A program made the position numbers and the translations under genes. A stretch of DNA of 64,000 nt from Strigamia acuminata (lineage: Eukaryota; Arthropoda; Chilopoda; Geophilomorpha; Linotaeniidae). Shown piece by piece: positions 1 to 11,600 of this stretch; position 1 is the stretch's first letter, and each line of letters opens with the position of its first letter. The stretch covers positions 17,973,060 to 18,037,059 of the forward strand of contig OX442314.1 in assembly GCA_949358305.1 (NCBI GenBank), in the 5' to 3' direction. The notes under the pieces were generated by a model. The model searched no databases. It worked only from the letters and a program-made list of their open reading frames with translations, and had not been told where the DNA came from.

Positions 1-3000
1 GTTTGCTCAGTCTTGTAGTGATTCTTGAGCTTAATTGTCCAATTAACTAATAATTTTCCTAAAATGAGTCAATTTCAACAGAAATTATTAAATAAATTAT
101 TCGGAAATAAAACCAACACATGATCGCGACCATTAAAATAATAATAATGTGTTTAGGTTCATCATAAGTCCACTGTCCATTGCAAGGTCTGTTAAAGGTG
201 GAAGTCGAAAAGCTATTATCTATTAATCATGGACGAGTTCAGGTTAATGAAACCATGAACTGATGAAACTTTTGACCGCCAGCTCTGCGCATAATGCTTT
301 GATGGTGACGTGACACGCAACTTTTTTTTATAAAACAAAAATTTCCATACGTAAGAAACAAAACAGACTTTATGCAGACTCCTTAATTACTACTCAAAAA
401 TGGCAATGCAAGTTTGATTGCCTTCGGCTCGTATTGAAGCTCCTGTTGAAGGTTCCATGTGTTTGGCGGAAATCCTTTTGAAGCTCGAAGATTATGAAAT
501 TTTGCGAGTAATTTAATTTTTTTATACGCAATTAATTAACAAGAGTCGCTGAGGATGTTGTTTGAGTTTACTTTGTCCGTCTGCTGTAGGCCAAACGACT
601 TGTCATTTTGCAACTTGACATACACAGCCTTACTTGTTAGTTATGCTCGCGACCGTGCGCTCTGTTTACCTATTTACCTACCTGTAACCCACTTTCCCTT
701 TCCCCATTCAACTGTTAAGCCCACAGAGAGTAGTGTCGGTTTACACTGCTTCCTGTTGGTCCGAAGAAACAAAATTAACGAATAAAATTGCCCGACATCA
801 AAACAATTCCGCCGAGCAACGAAATCAATTAATATAGCGATAAATAAAAGCATACTAAATGAGAAAATCCAGGTGAAGCCTAATGTAAATGTATATCGGT
901 GAATTCAGGGCCAAACAAGAGAAGTTCAAGGTAGGGGTCATGGACTTGTAGTAGGTGAGTGTGCTTGCTTTTAGCGGAGCAATTAGTATGGGTTTAGAAT
1001 GGATTTTTTTCTCTCCCTGTTATTCTCACAGGTGACAGCGGCCAGCCCCCTTCCACTTTTCTTATTAAAAGTAATTTTCGTCCCGGTCTCGCGAAGAAAA
1101 GGAGGAAAATGATTTTAGCAAATTATTTCCCTGTTTCTATCTTTGTACTCCCCCTTTTTTATATAAAAATTTATTTTCCAAACGCAAGCAAAAAAAATTT
1201 TTTAAAATCCTTGAGAAATATTACTATACTATTAAAAATATTTGTCCTAGTTATATTTGCATCGATTTTGAATATTTAATTGATAGTGTGTAATCATCGT
1301 GCATATTAAGATTCCTTTCCCGTGGAAAACACCAATTATTTGTGACCCTGAAGTTCAATTTCCAGGAATTTTTAAAAAAGAAGTAAAAAAATAAAAAAAA
1401 ATAAAATAAAAAGAGCTTACAAATAAAGAGCTAAATAAAATACATGCTCTGGATTTATCTGTCACTATAATGAAAAGTTCAAATTTCCCCTAATTGGTAC
1501 GTGCGGACTTGTATAAAAACGTGTATTTTCTCCGCCAAACTCGAGACATTTCACGTTCACAAATGCACACACCGTGCGTCCCGATGAATAATGTGTGTTT
1601 AATATATAATTTCACCAAGAAAACGTCGGTGGGAATTTCCTGTGCATAATAACAGACCATTGAGGTCTCTTCGGACGAATTTTTTGAAGTCGTTTCTAAA
1701 ACTGAACAGTTTTTTTTTTTATCTGTTAACATTAACTTAAGTACAAAGACAAAACATCACGCATCAGCCTCAATTTCCACAAACAAAAAAAAAAAAAACA
1801 AGGAAAAAAATTCCTTATATTAACCTTGAAACACACCAAATAGATAGCATTTATTTGCAGTTATTTAAAAAAAAAGTGAAAAATGCATATAGCTAATTAA
1901 AGGAAAAAAATAAATACCGTTGCCTCTTTTAGAGAGCACTGAAGGAAATAACAATTTTCTAAACTCCCTCCTCTCCCTCAACTTTTTTTTCCCCGTAGTA
2001 GAGACTTGATTGACCACCATAAACATGGCCGATGCTTCAAAATTTCCAAAATTCAATAAAACCACACTGCAAATCAAAAAAGAAGTAACAAGTAGAAAAA
2101 AGTCTAAAATTAAATCTAAAAAAGAAATGGAAGATAATGAGAGGGGTCAATAAAAACTCACAAGGTCACAAGAATAGAATCGAAGCACATTTATTTAAGT
2201 TAAACGCCAGAATTAAACCATATATAATGCTATCAAGACATTGAAAACCTGCTTCTATTTCTTTTTTTTTATTTCTAAAAAAAAATAAATTGTTTTAAAA
2301 GCTAAGACACACCTGGATTTTTGCTCACTTTGAAAGGGGGATATTACATAAATGAAAAATACCAAGCCCAAACGATCATTCTTGTCAGTTAATTCCTCAA
2401 GGGAAAGCAAGAAACGATAATCATCACTACGATATATTACACTACACTTCAAAAAATCAACCTTTTTTATGTTATGGACACTTTAACCTTTTTAGATTTC
2501 CTTCCCCTTTGTACATTTCCACGTATTTTTTTTTCCGTCGACTGTTTTAGCAGCGAATTATTCGATACAAATGAAGTTTGCCAACTTAATTTCCTATGAT
2601 CACAGGTGTTAAACAGGTGCATGTCAATCACGTACATTCAATCTTGAAAATAAATAAAAAGTTTGTACACTACGCTATCGATTTCTTGGTTGTACAAAGT
2701 GGGGGGTGGTTCCACCAGTCCCGAGTAATTTCTTACGATCGTAAATCAGAGAAAGATGGCGAGGTGAGGGATGAAGGGTGTAGGCAATATCGGGAGGAGG
2801 AGAACGGTTGCCAACACTTGCTTAAAGTATAAACTTCAATGTATTAATTGCGATCGTAAAATGACTCATTAAATTACAAAATATAGATATTGAAAGTGAG
2901 AAATTAAAAAACGTACAATAAAACTCGGGTCCACGACATGCCACATGATACAAATAAAACTAAAATAATATACACTTACATTATTTATTTTTCCCCTCCG

Positions 3001-3340
3001 AACACCAGTTATCCTTGAAGATAAAATTCGACCTGTTTTTTTTTCTTCTTTATTTTTTTCTTCCATTCATTTGGTTCTAGCCCCTCATCTACTTTATACG
3101 TACATTTTGAAAAACGCGCGTTTTCTCCACAAATGATTTTCGTGTAATAAAAAAAAATTAGTGATTACAACAAATCTATTCTCAGAAAATTTTGGTTAAA
3201 ATGTTTTGCATTTACATAATTTTTGCTCATTATAAAATCAATAATTACCTGAGTCCATGATGCAAGAGATAACGGTAATGAAGAATGCACGCTCTCAGCT
3301 CTTGACAAATGACTCATTAATTTCACCAGAAAGTTGTAGG
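1..3340. other. AT-rich stretch, no gene recognised
   Basis: Short open frames of at most about 80 codons occur on both strands, but none shows a protein motif, a convincing pair of splice sites or codon-like composition. Many A and T homopolymer runs are present. It could hold 5' exons of the LRRC23-like gene further right, since that gene's amino-terminal exons were not located, but none could be recognised here. Confidence 0.5.
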
Positions 3341-3345
3341 AAAAC

Positions 3346-3552
3346 TGTTAAGTTATGTTAATGTGATGTTGAGTTCATTGTTAAGAACGTGTTACTGCTA
3401 TATCATACTGTTACATTGTTGTAAAAGCGTTACCATGACAATTTTGTATTACTCCTCACTTGCTTGTATTTTACCCACGAGTAAAGACGTGTGTTTTGTT
3501 TTCCACTTTAAAAAACCTCTCCTTTATTTCAACGTGATGCCCCAGCATAACA
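3346..3552 (+). repeat. 5' long terminal repeat of the copia element
   Basis: This 207-bp direct repeat begins TGTTAAG and ends ATAACA, the TG...CA ends expected for an LTR. By eye it is identical to 8007-8213. It would carry the promoter of the element, but no clear TATA box or AATAAA signal is visible within it. Confidence 0.96.
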
Positions 3553-3554
3553 AA

Positions 3555-3570
3555 TTGGTTATGGGTCCAG
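3555..3570 (+). promoter_or_regulatory. Primer binding site (initiator tRNA-Met internal type)
   Basis: TTGGTTATGGGTCCAG lies two bases after the left LTR. Arthropod copia elements prime minus-strand DNA synthesis from an internal fragment of initiator tRNA-Met rather than its 3' end, and their binding site has this same GGTTATGGGyCCAG form. The assignment rests on that resemblance; no tRNA is available in the window for comparison. Confidence 0.75.
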
Positions 3571-4108
3571 GACGTTAAGCAGCGCGGGTGTGTCCAACGA
3601 ATATCGGAAAGGTAGACGAACGTTTCCACGGCACGACGAGACGATTCGAACGTACGGCAGACGATTCGAACGTGCGGCAGACGTTCCGAGAAAACGGAAA
3701 AACGAGCGGAATCGAACGTGTGGCAAGACGGGCCTAAATCGAACGAGGACGCAAACGAGGTCGGGAACTGTGAGTTATTTTCGACTAGTAATTAGCTTCA
3801 TGAGCCATAAGGGACGAAAGGCATAATTTTCAACGAGTTTGCAACGAACGGGATTCGAACGACGCCATTTTCGAACTGCACGTGCAACCGAAACAAGAAG
3901 AAAACGACGCCATTATTGAAGCAAAACGAACTATTTGTGCATGCAATTGTTTAAAACTTGTATTGTTAGGATCTGCGCAACGAAGCTTTGTTGTAGTTTT
4001 AAGATACAATTAAGTTTGTTTCAATTGTTGTTGCTATTTTGGGGGAAAATTGTTTGAAACTGACAACAGTCTGTGCTATTTGCAATTTTGAAAATTTTCC
4101 GAGACAAG
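3571..4108 (+). other. Untranslated leader of the copia element
   Basis: This 538-nt stretch between primer site and polyprotein start is more GC- and CG-rich than its surroundings. It holds two 20-bp tandem copies of an ACGATTCGAACGTrCGGCAG unit at 3641-3680, and related CGAACG-bearing pieces recur through 3590-3860. It may act in packaging or as an internal regulatory region; that is inference from position only. Confidence 0.5.
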
Positions 4109-7100
4109 ATGACGACTGAGACTTCATCTAGCATTACTTCCTACGGGATAGAAAAAATGGATGGTACCAACTATTTGTCTTGGGCATTCAGTGTCAAGCT
4201 TCTATTAACCGAGAAGAAACTTTGGAAAGTAGTAGACGGGACAGAAACTGAAGCCGATGCAACGAAATTGGCTGATTTGACAAATAAAGCTTTTTCAATA
4301 ATTGGTTTGACAATCAAAACACAACAGCAATCACATATACGGGGATTGCAAAGTCCAAAAGAAGCTTGGGATCGACTGAAAGAAGTCTACGAACCGACGA
4401 ACTCGTTACGCATCGTCCAACTCCGCCGAGAACTTTATTCAACAATGAAGCAGACCGGTGAAAATATGGACAAGTATCTCATGAGAGTGTCCGAATGCTC
4501 CGAGAGATTAACGAATGCGGGCCAAACGGTCGGGGACACAGATTTGGCTTGGGCCATGTTATGTGGTTTGACCAAAGAATACGAAGGACTGATTACGTCA
4601 GTACACACGATTGCAAAAGCGGATTTCACGTCGAACAAAATAAAAGACATGATATTGGCGGAGTCTTCAAGAAGAGAGACTTCAGACAATACCAAACGGG
4701 ATTCGGCTGTGCTAATTGCGAACAAGATTCCACAGCAACGTGATCTTAAAAAGATCAAATGTTACAATTGTAACAAATTTGGCCATTATGCGCGGGACTG
4801 CCACAAGCCCAAGAAGGAAAGAAGCGCTGAGTCCAAGAATTCCAGTGACCACAAGAAGGCCAATGTTATGTCGGCATTTGCGGCGCGAGCGGATAAGGAC
4901 GTTTGGGTGATCGATTCAGGAGCGAGTCATCACATGACAGCGCAGAAAGGGAAATTTTTGGAACTTCAAAATCCCAAAGTGGCGGAAATAAATATCGCAA
5001 ACGGAAAGAAGGTCAAAGTAGAAGCTCAAGGGGACATCAACGTAGATTTCGTGTACGATGGGCAGACAGTACCAACGATTTTAAAAGAAGTACTTTACGT
5101 GCCGGAAGTGACGATGAATTTACTCTCCGTCGCGCAACTGGAAGCAAAAGGCTACTGGTTGTCATTCAAGAACGGATTTTGCAACGTGATGAATTCAAAG
5201 GATGTCGTGATTCTTCGAGCGAAGAGAGAAAACAGAATGTATCTGGTCAACGAGGCGTCACATCACGGGATGACGGCGACAACGGAAGCGACCAAAAACG
5301 AAATTTGGCATCAAAGATACATGCACGTGTCTTTGGACAGTCTACAAAAGATGGCCGAAAAAGACAAAGTCAGGGGATTGGAGATCAACAAAGATGCAAT
5401 CAGCAAATGTGATTCATGTCTCCAAGGAAAATCCACCCGAAAACCATTCAACAAGGAAGAACGGAAGTTGGCATCCGAAGTACTGGATTTGATCCATTCG
5501 GACATTGCGGGTCCACTTCAAACAAAGAGCAAGGGAGGGCATCGTTACTACATTACGTTTATTGATGATAAGTCAAGGAAAATAGATGTCTACTTTCTGA
5601 CCCACAAATCTGAAGCGCTTGAAAAATTTCAAGATTACATGACGAGAATGGAGAGAAAAACGGGGAAGAAAATAAAAGCCTTGCGAACGGATAACGGGCT
5701 CGAATACTGCAACGAAGAATTTGACCGTTTCCTGAAGGAGAAAGGAATTTCTCATCAACGCACCGCAGTGTACACCCCAGAACAAAATGGAATTTCTGAG
5801 AGATTAAACCGGACATTGCTGGATCTGGTGCGGTCAAGTTTGATCCAAACGCAATTGGGTGCAGATTTTTGGGCTGAAGCAGTCAATACTGCAGTTTACG
5901 TGAGAAACCGGACAGTGACACAAATCACTGGGAAAACGCCGTATGAAGTTTGGTACGGGCGAACGCCATCCGTGAAACACTTAAGAGTGTTTGGCTGCAA
6001 TGCAGTGATGCACGTTCCCGCGGCCAAAAGAAGAAAATTGGACAATCGCGGAGAAAAATGCATATTTCTTGGGTATTCAGCCGGGGAGAAGACATATCGG
6101 TTGTGGAATACCAAGAAAAGAAAAGTGATGACTTCACGTGACGTCGTGTTCAAAGAAAATGAATTCGGATTCAACGAAACGGATGAACTGGACGCGAAGG
6201 AAGTAATGACTCTCACTTTCGACGAACCGAAACAAGTTCCGCCAGCGGCAAAACCAAAACGTGGACGACCGACAAAAGCTGAAGCCGTTCAAAAACAGTA
6301 CGAACCAACAAAGATGATTCTCCGAAGTCAGGTGCAACAACAAGCGGAACCGGAAGTTGCAGAAACGGAAGATGCTGAGGAGGAAGATGAAGAGGATTTG
6401 ATAGGAACAGCAATGTTTTGTCATTTTGAAGAACCTTCTACCTACCAAGAGGCATTGAATTCCAAGGACGCAACGAAATGGCAAACCGCAATAGATGACG
6501 AATTAAACAGCTTACACAAGAATGAAACATGGGAGATTACGGATTTACCAAAAGACAGCAAAGCGATTGGCTGTAAATGGGTGTTTCGAGTCAAACAAAA
6601 CCCAGATGGTTCAGTTGAGCGGTATAAAGCGCGCTTAGTTGCCAAAGGATTTACACAGCGCTACGGTCATGATTATACCGAGACATATTCTCCAGTGGCC
6701 GGAATTGCGACAATGCGACTCATAATTGCTATAGCTGTAATTTTGGGTTGGGTGTTGGAACAAGTTGATGTAACGACAGCATACTTAAATGGTATACTCG
6801 AAGAAGAAGTCTACATGGAAATTCCCGAAGGCTTAGTGGGAAAATGGAAAAACAAAGTGTGCAGACTAATCAAGTCGTTATACGGATTAAAACAATCAGG
6901 ACGTGCGTGGAATGACAAGTTGGACGAGGAACTCGAGAAACAGGGTTTCAAACGTTGTTTTTCCGACGCGTGTGTTTATTGGATTCAAATAGGAAACGAA
7001 CGCGGAATTATCGGGGTTTACGTCGACGACATGGTGATAGCCGGACAATCAGAAAACATGTGTCGAGAAATCAAAAAGAGACTGCGTAAATGTTTTGAAA

Positions 7101-7987
7101 TCAAAGAACTTGGAACTCTGAAGTACATGTTAGGAATCGAATTTGGACGGGATAAAAACGGAAACATGTTTTTAACGCAAGAAAAATATGTTGAGAAAAT
7201 CCTGAAGAGATTCAACATGACTGATTCAAAACCAATGGCGACACCAATAGTGAAATGTACTGACAACAATAAGAAAGAGCCAGAAGAATTTGAAGATCTG
7301 ACGGTCGAGCCTTATAGAGAGGTAATTGGCTGCTTATCTTACTTGGCCAACAGTACGAGACCGGACATTTCACACGCTGTAAATGTGTTAGCACAATTTA
7401 ACAGCAAACCAAAAACCAATCACTGGCAAATGGCCAAACGCATTCTACGATATCTGTCGGGAACCAAGAAACACGGATTGGTTTACAATGAGAATAAAGG
7501 ATTTTTGACTGCATTCGCAGACGCAGATTGGGCGAATTGCAAGATTAACCGAAGATCTTACAGCGGAACTTTGCTGAAACTAGCCGAGAATTTAGTAATA
7601 TGGCAGAGCAGCAAGCAGAAGGTCGTAGCCACCAGCAGCATGGAAGCCGAGTACATCTCGATGTGCAATTGTTCGAAAGACATTGTATGGATGCGACGAC
7701 TGATCGAAGAGTTGGATTTGTCAACGTTGATCGGAGGACCAACAATCATGAGATGCGACAACCAACCAGCTAAAGTTTTTGCACAAAGCAATGTGGAGAA
7801 CCGGAGATCAAAACATATTGATGTCCGGTACCACTACATCAGAGAACAGATAAAGGCGAAACGAGTCAAATTGGAATTTGTTCCAACCGAGAACAATGAA
7901 GCTGATTTATTGACAAAGCCTTTAGATAAAGTGAAATTAAGTAATTTCAGAGAATTATTAGGTGTGAAACCAATTATCAGGGCATAA
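4109..7987 (+). CDS. Copia Gag-Pol polyprotein (gag, protease, integrase, RT, RNase H)
   Basis: Single 1292-aa frame supplying all proteins of the retrotransposon. The frame is open from 4073, but the ATG at 4109, just before the gag-like region, has the better context. In order: gag with a CCHC zinc knuckle (CYNC..GHYARDC, residues 218-231); aspartic protease motif DSGA at 269-272; integrase HHCC zinc region from His401 to the CDSC pair; integrase catalytic Asp465, Asp528 and Glu564, the last two separated by exactly 35 residues; the GKTPYEVWYGR...RVFGC block; reverse transcriptase with KARLVAKGF and YVDD at 971-974; RNase H with ADADW near 1138 and SSMEAEY; and the EADLLTKPL tail. All catalytic residues sought are present and there are no frameshifts. 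It makes one polyprotein, as in other copia elements lacking a separate gag frame. Confidence 0.97.
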   Translation: MTTETSSSITSYGIEKMDGTNYLSWAFSVKLLLTEKKLWKVVDGTETEADATKLADLTNKAFSIIGLTIKTQQQSHIRGLQSPKEAWDRLKEVYEPTNSLRIVQLRRELYSTMKQTGENMDKYLMRVSECSERLTNAGQTVGDTDLAWAMLCGLTKEYEGLITSVHTIAKADFTSNKIKDMILAESSRRETSDNTKRDSAVLIANKIPQQRDLKKIKCYNCNKFGHYARDCHKPKKERSAESKNSSDHKKANVMSAFAARADKDVWVIDSGASHHMTAQKGKFLELQNPKVAEINIANGKKVKVEAQGDINVDFVYDGQTVPTILKEVLYVPEVTMNLLSVAQLEAKGYWLSFKNGFCNVMNSKDVVILRAKRENRMYLVNEASHHGMTATTEATKNEIWHQRYMHVSLDSLQKMAEKDKVRGLEINKDAISKCDSCLQGKSTRKPFNKEERKLASEVLDLIHSDIAGPLQTKSKGGHRYYITFIDDKSRKIDVYFLTHKSEALEKFQDYMTRMERKTGKKIKALRTDNGLEYCNEEFDRFLKEKGISHQRTAVYTPEQNGISERLNRTLLDLVRSSLIQTQLGADFWAEAVNTAVYVRNRTVTQITGKTPYEVWYGRTPSVKHLRVFGCNAVMHVPAAKRRKLDNRGEKCIFLGYSAGEKTYRLWNTKKRKVMTSRDVVFKENEFGFNETDELDAKEVMTLTFDEPKQVPPAAKPKRGRPTKAEAVQKQYEPTKMILRSQVQQQAEPEVAETEDAEEEDEEDLIGTAMFCHFEEPSTYQEALNSKDATKWQTAIDDELNSLHKNETWEITDLPKDSKAIGCKWVFRVKQNPDGSVERYKARLVAKGFTQRYGHDYTETYSPVAGIATMRLIIAIAVILGWVLEQVDVTTAYLNGILEEEVYMEIPEGLVGKWKNKVCRLIKSLYGLKQSGRAWNDKLDEELEKQGFKRCFSDACVYWIQIGNERGIIGVYVDDMVIAGQSENMCREIKKRLRKCFEIKELGTLKYMLGIEFGRDKNGNMFLTQEKYVEKILKRFNMTDSKPMATPIVKCTDNNKKEPEEFEDLTVEPYREVIGCLSYLANSTRPDISHAVNVLAQFNSKPKTNHWQMAKRILRYLSGTKKHGLVYNENKGFLTAFADADWANCKINRRSYSGTLLKLAENLVIWQSSKQKVVATSSMEAEYISMCNCSKDIVWMRRLIEELDLSTLIGGPTIMRCDNQPAKVFAQSNVENRRSKHIDVRYHYIREQIKAKRVKLEFVPTENNEADLLTKPLDKVKLSNFRELLGVKPIIRA

Positions 7988-7995
7988 TGGGTTTC

Positions 7996-8003
7996 AGGGG
8001 AAG
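7996..8003 (+). promoter_or_regulatory. Candidate polypurine tract of the copia element
   Basis: AGGGGAAG ends three bases before the right LTR and is the only purine run there. It is the expected plus-strand primer in reverse transcription. It is short, so the exact edges are uncertain. Confidence 0.55.
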
Positions 8004-8006
8004 TAA

Positions 8007-8213
8007 TGTTAAGTTATGTTAATGTGATGTTGAGTTCATTGTTAAGAACGTGTTACTGCTATATCATACTGTTACATTGTTGTAAAAGCGTTACCATGAC
8101 AATTTTGTATTACTCCTCACTTGCTTGTATTTTACCCACGAGTAAAGACGTGTGTTTTGTTTTCCACTTTAAAAAACCTCTCCTTTATTTCAACGTGATG
8201 CCCCAGCATAACA
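8007..8213 (+). repeat. 3' long terminal repeat of the copia element
   Basis: This 207-bp copy matches the left LTR with no difference found by eye and is followed at once by the AAAAC target duplicate. Sequence identity of the pair implies very recent integration, because both LTRs are identical at insertion and then drift apart. Confidence 0.96.
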
Positions 8214-8358
8214 AAAACATTATTTTCCCTCCATTTCAGTTCAATCATAATTTTTCATTATTAGTAAATTATTATTTTTTCCTTTTTGTTACCACCACAA
8301 AGCAATAAAAGTTTTATTAACCTTTTCAAATCTGCCATCTGTATACATATTTATACGA

Positions 8359-8360
<2 letters not shown>

Positions 8361-8401
<41 letters not shown>
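8361..8401 (+). repeat. Poly(A) run of 41 bases
   Basis: An uninterrupted A tract lies about 150 bp beyond the copia element. It could be a slippage-grown homopolymer or the tail of an old retroposed sequence. No element body or target duplication was recognised in front of it. Confidence 0.9.
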
Positions 8402-8409
<8 letters not shown>

Positions 8410-8697
8410 AATAAAAAATTCAATTTGACCACAACATAATCTTGTTTAATATTCATAAAAATTTAATTGAAAAAGACCTTGGAAAAGAAATAAAAAGCAG
8501 AAGAGATTTTTTTCTTCCCAAACCTCTTTGCACAGCCATTGCCATCTGTTAGCAAAACTTGAAAAGATTGTATTTCAAATTAGGTTAGCAGCTAATTCGA
8601 CTTGGGAATTGCGCTAGAAAACTCAATTTCCTCACGTTTTTACTCCTCTTTTTCCCCCAAACTATAAATCTTTCGTTTGGCATTCCGACTCCCCCAG

Positions 8698-11600
8698 TTT
8701 GTTTAATGTTTCAGTTGGTAATTTACAGGAACATCAAGTTTTCCATTCTTGTCTGACACTCTTTCTTAATTGCGATAGGACCGTAAGTTGGGACAATTAT
8801 GTCCCTGTCCGTGTTTCCTGTGGGTGTGGAAACGCATCTCCCCGCCATGATTCACACACACCCTATCGAGGGAATTATTGTTTGAAAAATTACTCTTGTC
8901 GCTGAGCAAAATTACTCAAATTTTAATTTTTTCTTTCCTCTCATCGTGTAATGGCCATCTGGTATTTCCTGTCACTATACAGTGCTAGAACATCACTTAA
9001 ATAAAAATAAAAATAGGCAATTTCCACCCAGGAAATGATTCCCTCAAAGTCCCAAGTGAAAATAATTAAATTAAAAAATTAAAAGAAAAAAAACACAAAT
9101 AAAATATTGAAACAAGAAAGGAAAAATACGTCACAATTATCCCATTGAAGCGGCAAAAGTTGAAAAAGTCATCCATTGACGATAATTAGAGAAAAATTAG
9201 ACACGCTTAAAATAAAATTCAAAAAAAAAAATTAAATAAATAATTCTTTTGTTCATTTCTAAGTATGTCATGTCAATTAAGTGCTCCAATAATTACTACT
9301 GTTTTTTCCCTTCTTCTTTTATATAGTTAACAAACTCAAATTGACGACCATCCTTCATCCAGATCGTCTTACCCGATTGTACACTTTGGAGTTGAGAGGA
9401 AATAAACTGAAAACAACCTTAGGATTCAATTTGCCTAACCTCAAATGTCTTTATTTGGTAGAAATTTAACTTAAGATTCGTTCAACGTTTAGGCTTTTTA
9501 AGAAAGTGCAGACAACTAACGACAAAAACCGTTGACCTTTGAATCTAGAAATCTGAATTTGATTTATTTGTTTGTTTTTTGTGTGTGATATACTTGTTTT
9601 GCAGCCACGAAAAGCGGGTGCTTGGCCCACTATTTTAATTTGTATGGCCATTGAATCACTTTCCAACCTATTTCAACCATTAGTTAGTTTTCATGGCATG
9701 TCGACTTATTTTATCGACTCGATCTAATTCATAAACCAAGCCAGATGTCGTTTTGCATTCGATTTTTGCACACTTGTTTGCGTTAATACGAAACCTATAA
9801 CCTCCGCATGTATTGTTTTGTGGAGAAAAAGGGAAAAAGCAGAAAAAAAATCTAGAAAAAAAAAATTAATTTTAAATTTTACTCAATCTATAAATCTTCG
9901 TTTCAAATCAAATTTATAAACTCGAAATGTGGACTCGAAATGTGGACGGATTTAGCAGTAAGCTGACCAAGTTAACGTATCTAAATCTTACCCTTTCCCA
10001 GCACAATAAATTGTAGCAAACCTCTTTTTTCTCTCTTTCTTTCCTTTTAAATCTCCATAACTACTTCCTCCCATTTCCACCACATTTGTCAATAAAGGGT
10101 CTGTCGCGATTCTATAGTGTTGGTATTATAAAAGAAAAAAGAAAAGGGTTGGTGGAAACGCAGGAAAAAACGGCAAGACATTGAAAATAGATGGCCACGA
10201 AGGATTGGTTCCCTAGGAGAGATCAAGTCCGGACCAAAGGATTAATCCCCTCACTCAGTATGGGAAAGAGAGAAAAGAGAAAGTCTTGCAAAAGAGAGCC
10301 GCGTCCAACCAAAAGGATGCCGGTGTCAAAGAATCGTCGGCGGCGGTGGCGGCGGCTGCCATAGAAACGGTTGCCAAGAGCGACCAATCTTTACTTGGCG
10401 TCCCGAATTAATCGCTCAGTTGATTTCTGTGTGTTTGCTTTTTTGCGTCCTAGCCCACCATGTAGCGGCCCAAATCCCTCTCGTTCAACCCCACCCTGAC
10501 CACCCTATTCCCCCATCATGCTCTCCTTCAGTATGCGCATAGTGCGCGCAGTGTATGTAGTAGACCGTGTCAATTACAGTGTAAACATATGGGCGGCTAG
10601 ACATAGGCCTAGCTATTCAAACTGGGTGGCTAAAACCCCTGTTGCCACTTCCCTTTCACCTTCCTCAAACTGGACGACTTAACCCTTTATTTCCCAGAGT
10701 TGTGCACTGGAACCCGCACCATTTTTTCTCCCATTCCACCTTGTTATTCATTCACTCGGACTAAGTCGTTACGTGTTGTTTTATAATTGAAAAATTAACG
10801 ACTTTTTTCCCCGAAAACCAGTTCTCCTTGGGACCCCCGCACTTTTAACGAAATTTCAAATGCTTCGTTTGTCTTTTACTAGAAATATTCGTGGGAGGTC
10901 TCTAACATCGACCCGAACCAATCTTCATTACCACAGCACGCTTTTAATTAAATGAGTTGATCGGCTGGCTTAAAAATCCCCACCATGATAATCCATCACG
11001 AGCGCGTCTTACACGTTGGAATCCAAATAAATAGTTAGCAACTGCGCTCTGACAAGTCGACGCTTCCATCAACGACTGTCTTTACAACACGCATTTGTCT
11101 CTTTCCCCCATCATTCCTGCTGAGAAGACGATCAAACTCATTTTTTATCTCTTAATGAATCTCACCCGCGTTTCCCCTTTAGCCTTTTCCCAAACTCATT
11201 TAACCTCCGAACCAACTCGCTTCCTTTTAAAACATCTCTTAACTTTAAACTAATATTTCCACCAATACTACCGTCATTTAAAATCGCATAGACAGTTTCA
11301 TCAGATTGAATACTCCTATTGGACTTATCTCGCTGCTATATCAGCCACAGTCATAAATCCACTTGACTTTACAAACATTTCTTTTTTTCTTTCCAAACCC
11401 CAAACCATTACAAATAAACAATCTAATTACCTTTATTGCACGTTTTACACGTTGCTATTACTGTATACGACGTGCACGTACATTTTGCCCAAAGACCCCG
11501 TATGGTTTTTCTTAGAATTTTTTTTTGGTAAAGTGCGCGCATCTCACCAGTGTTGCCTCGTTTAACTCTTTGAGCTCGGCGTGTTCGCTGGCCCGGGATG

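Larger units (their letters stand above)
3341..8218 (+). mobile_element. Full-length Ty1/copia LTR retrotransposon with AAAAC target duplication
   Basis: The element is bounded by the direct 5-bp duplication AAAAC at 3341-3345 and 8214-8218. Inside are LTRs at 3346-3552 and 8007-8213, each starting TGTTA and ending AACA. A primer binding site follows the left LTR, a single long gag-pol frame lies at 4109-7987, and a short purine tract precedes the right LTR. The integrase-before-reverse-transcriptase order defines the copia (Pseudoviridae) class. The two LTRs look identical base for base over 207 bp and the polyprotein has no stop, so insertion was recent and the copy may still be competent. 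It sits upstream of, or in an intron of, the LRRC23-like gene on the same strand. Confidence 0.97.
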
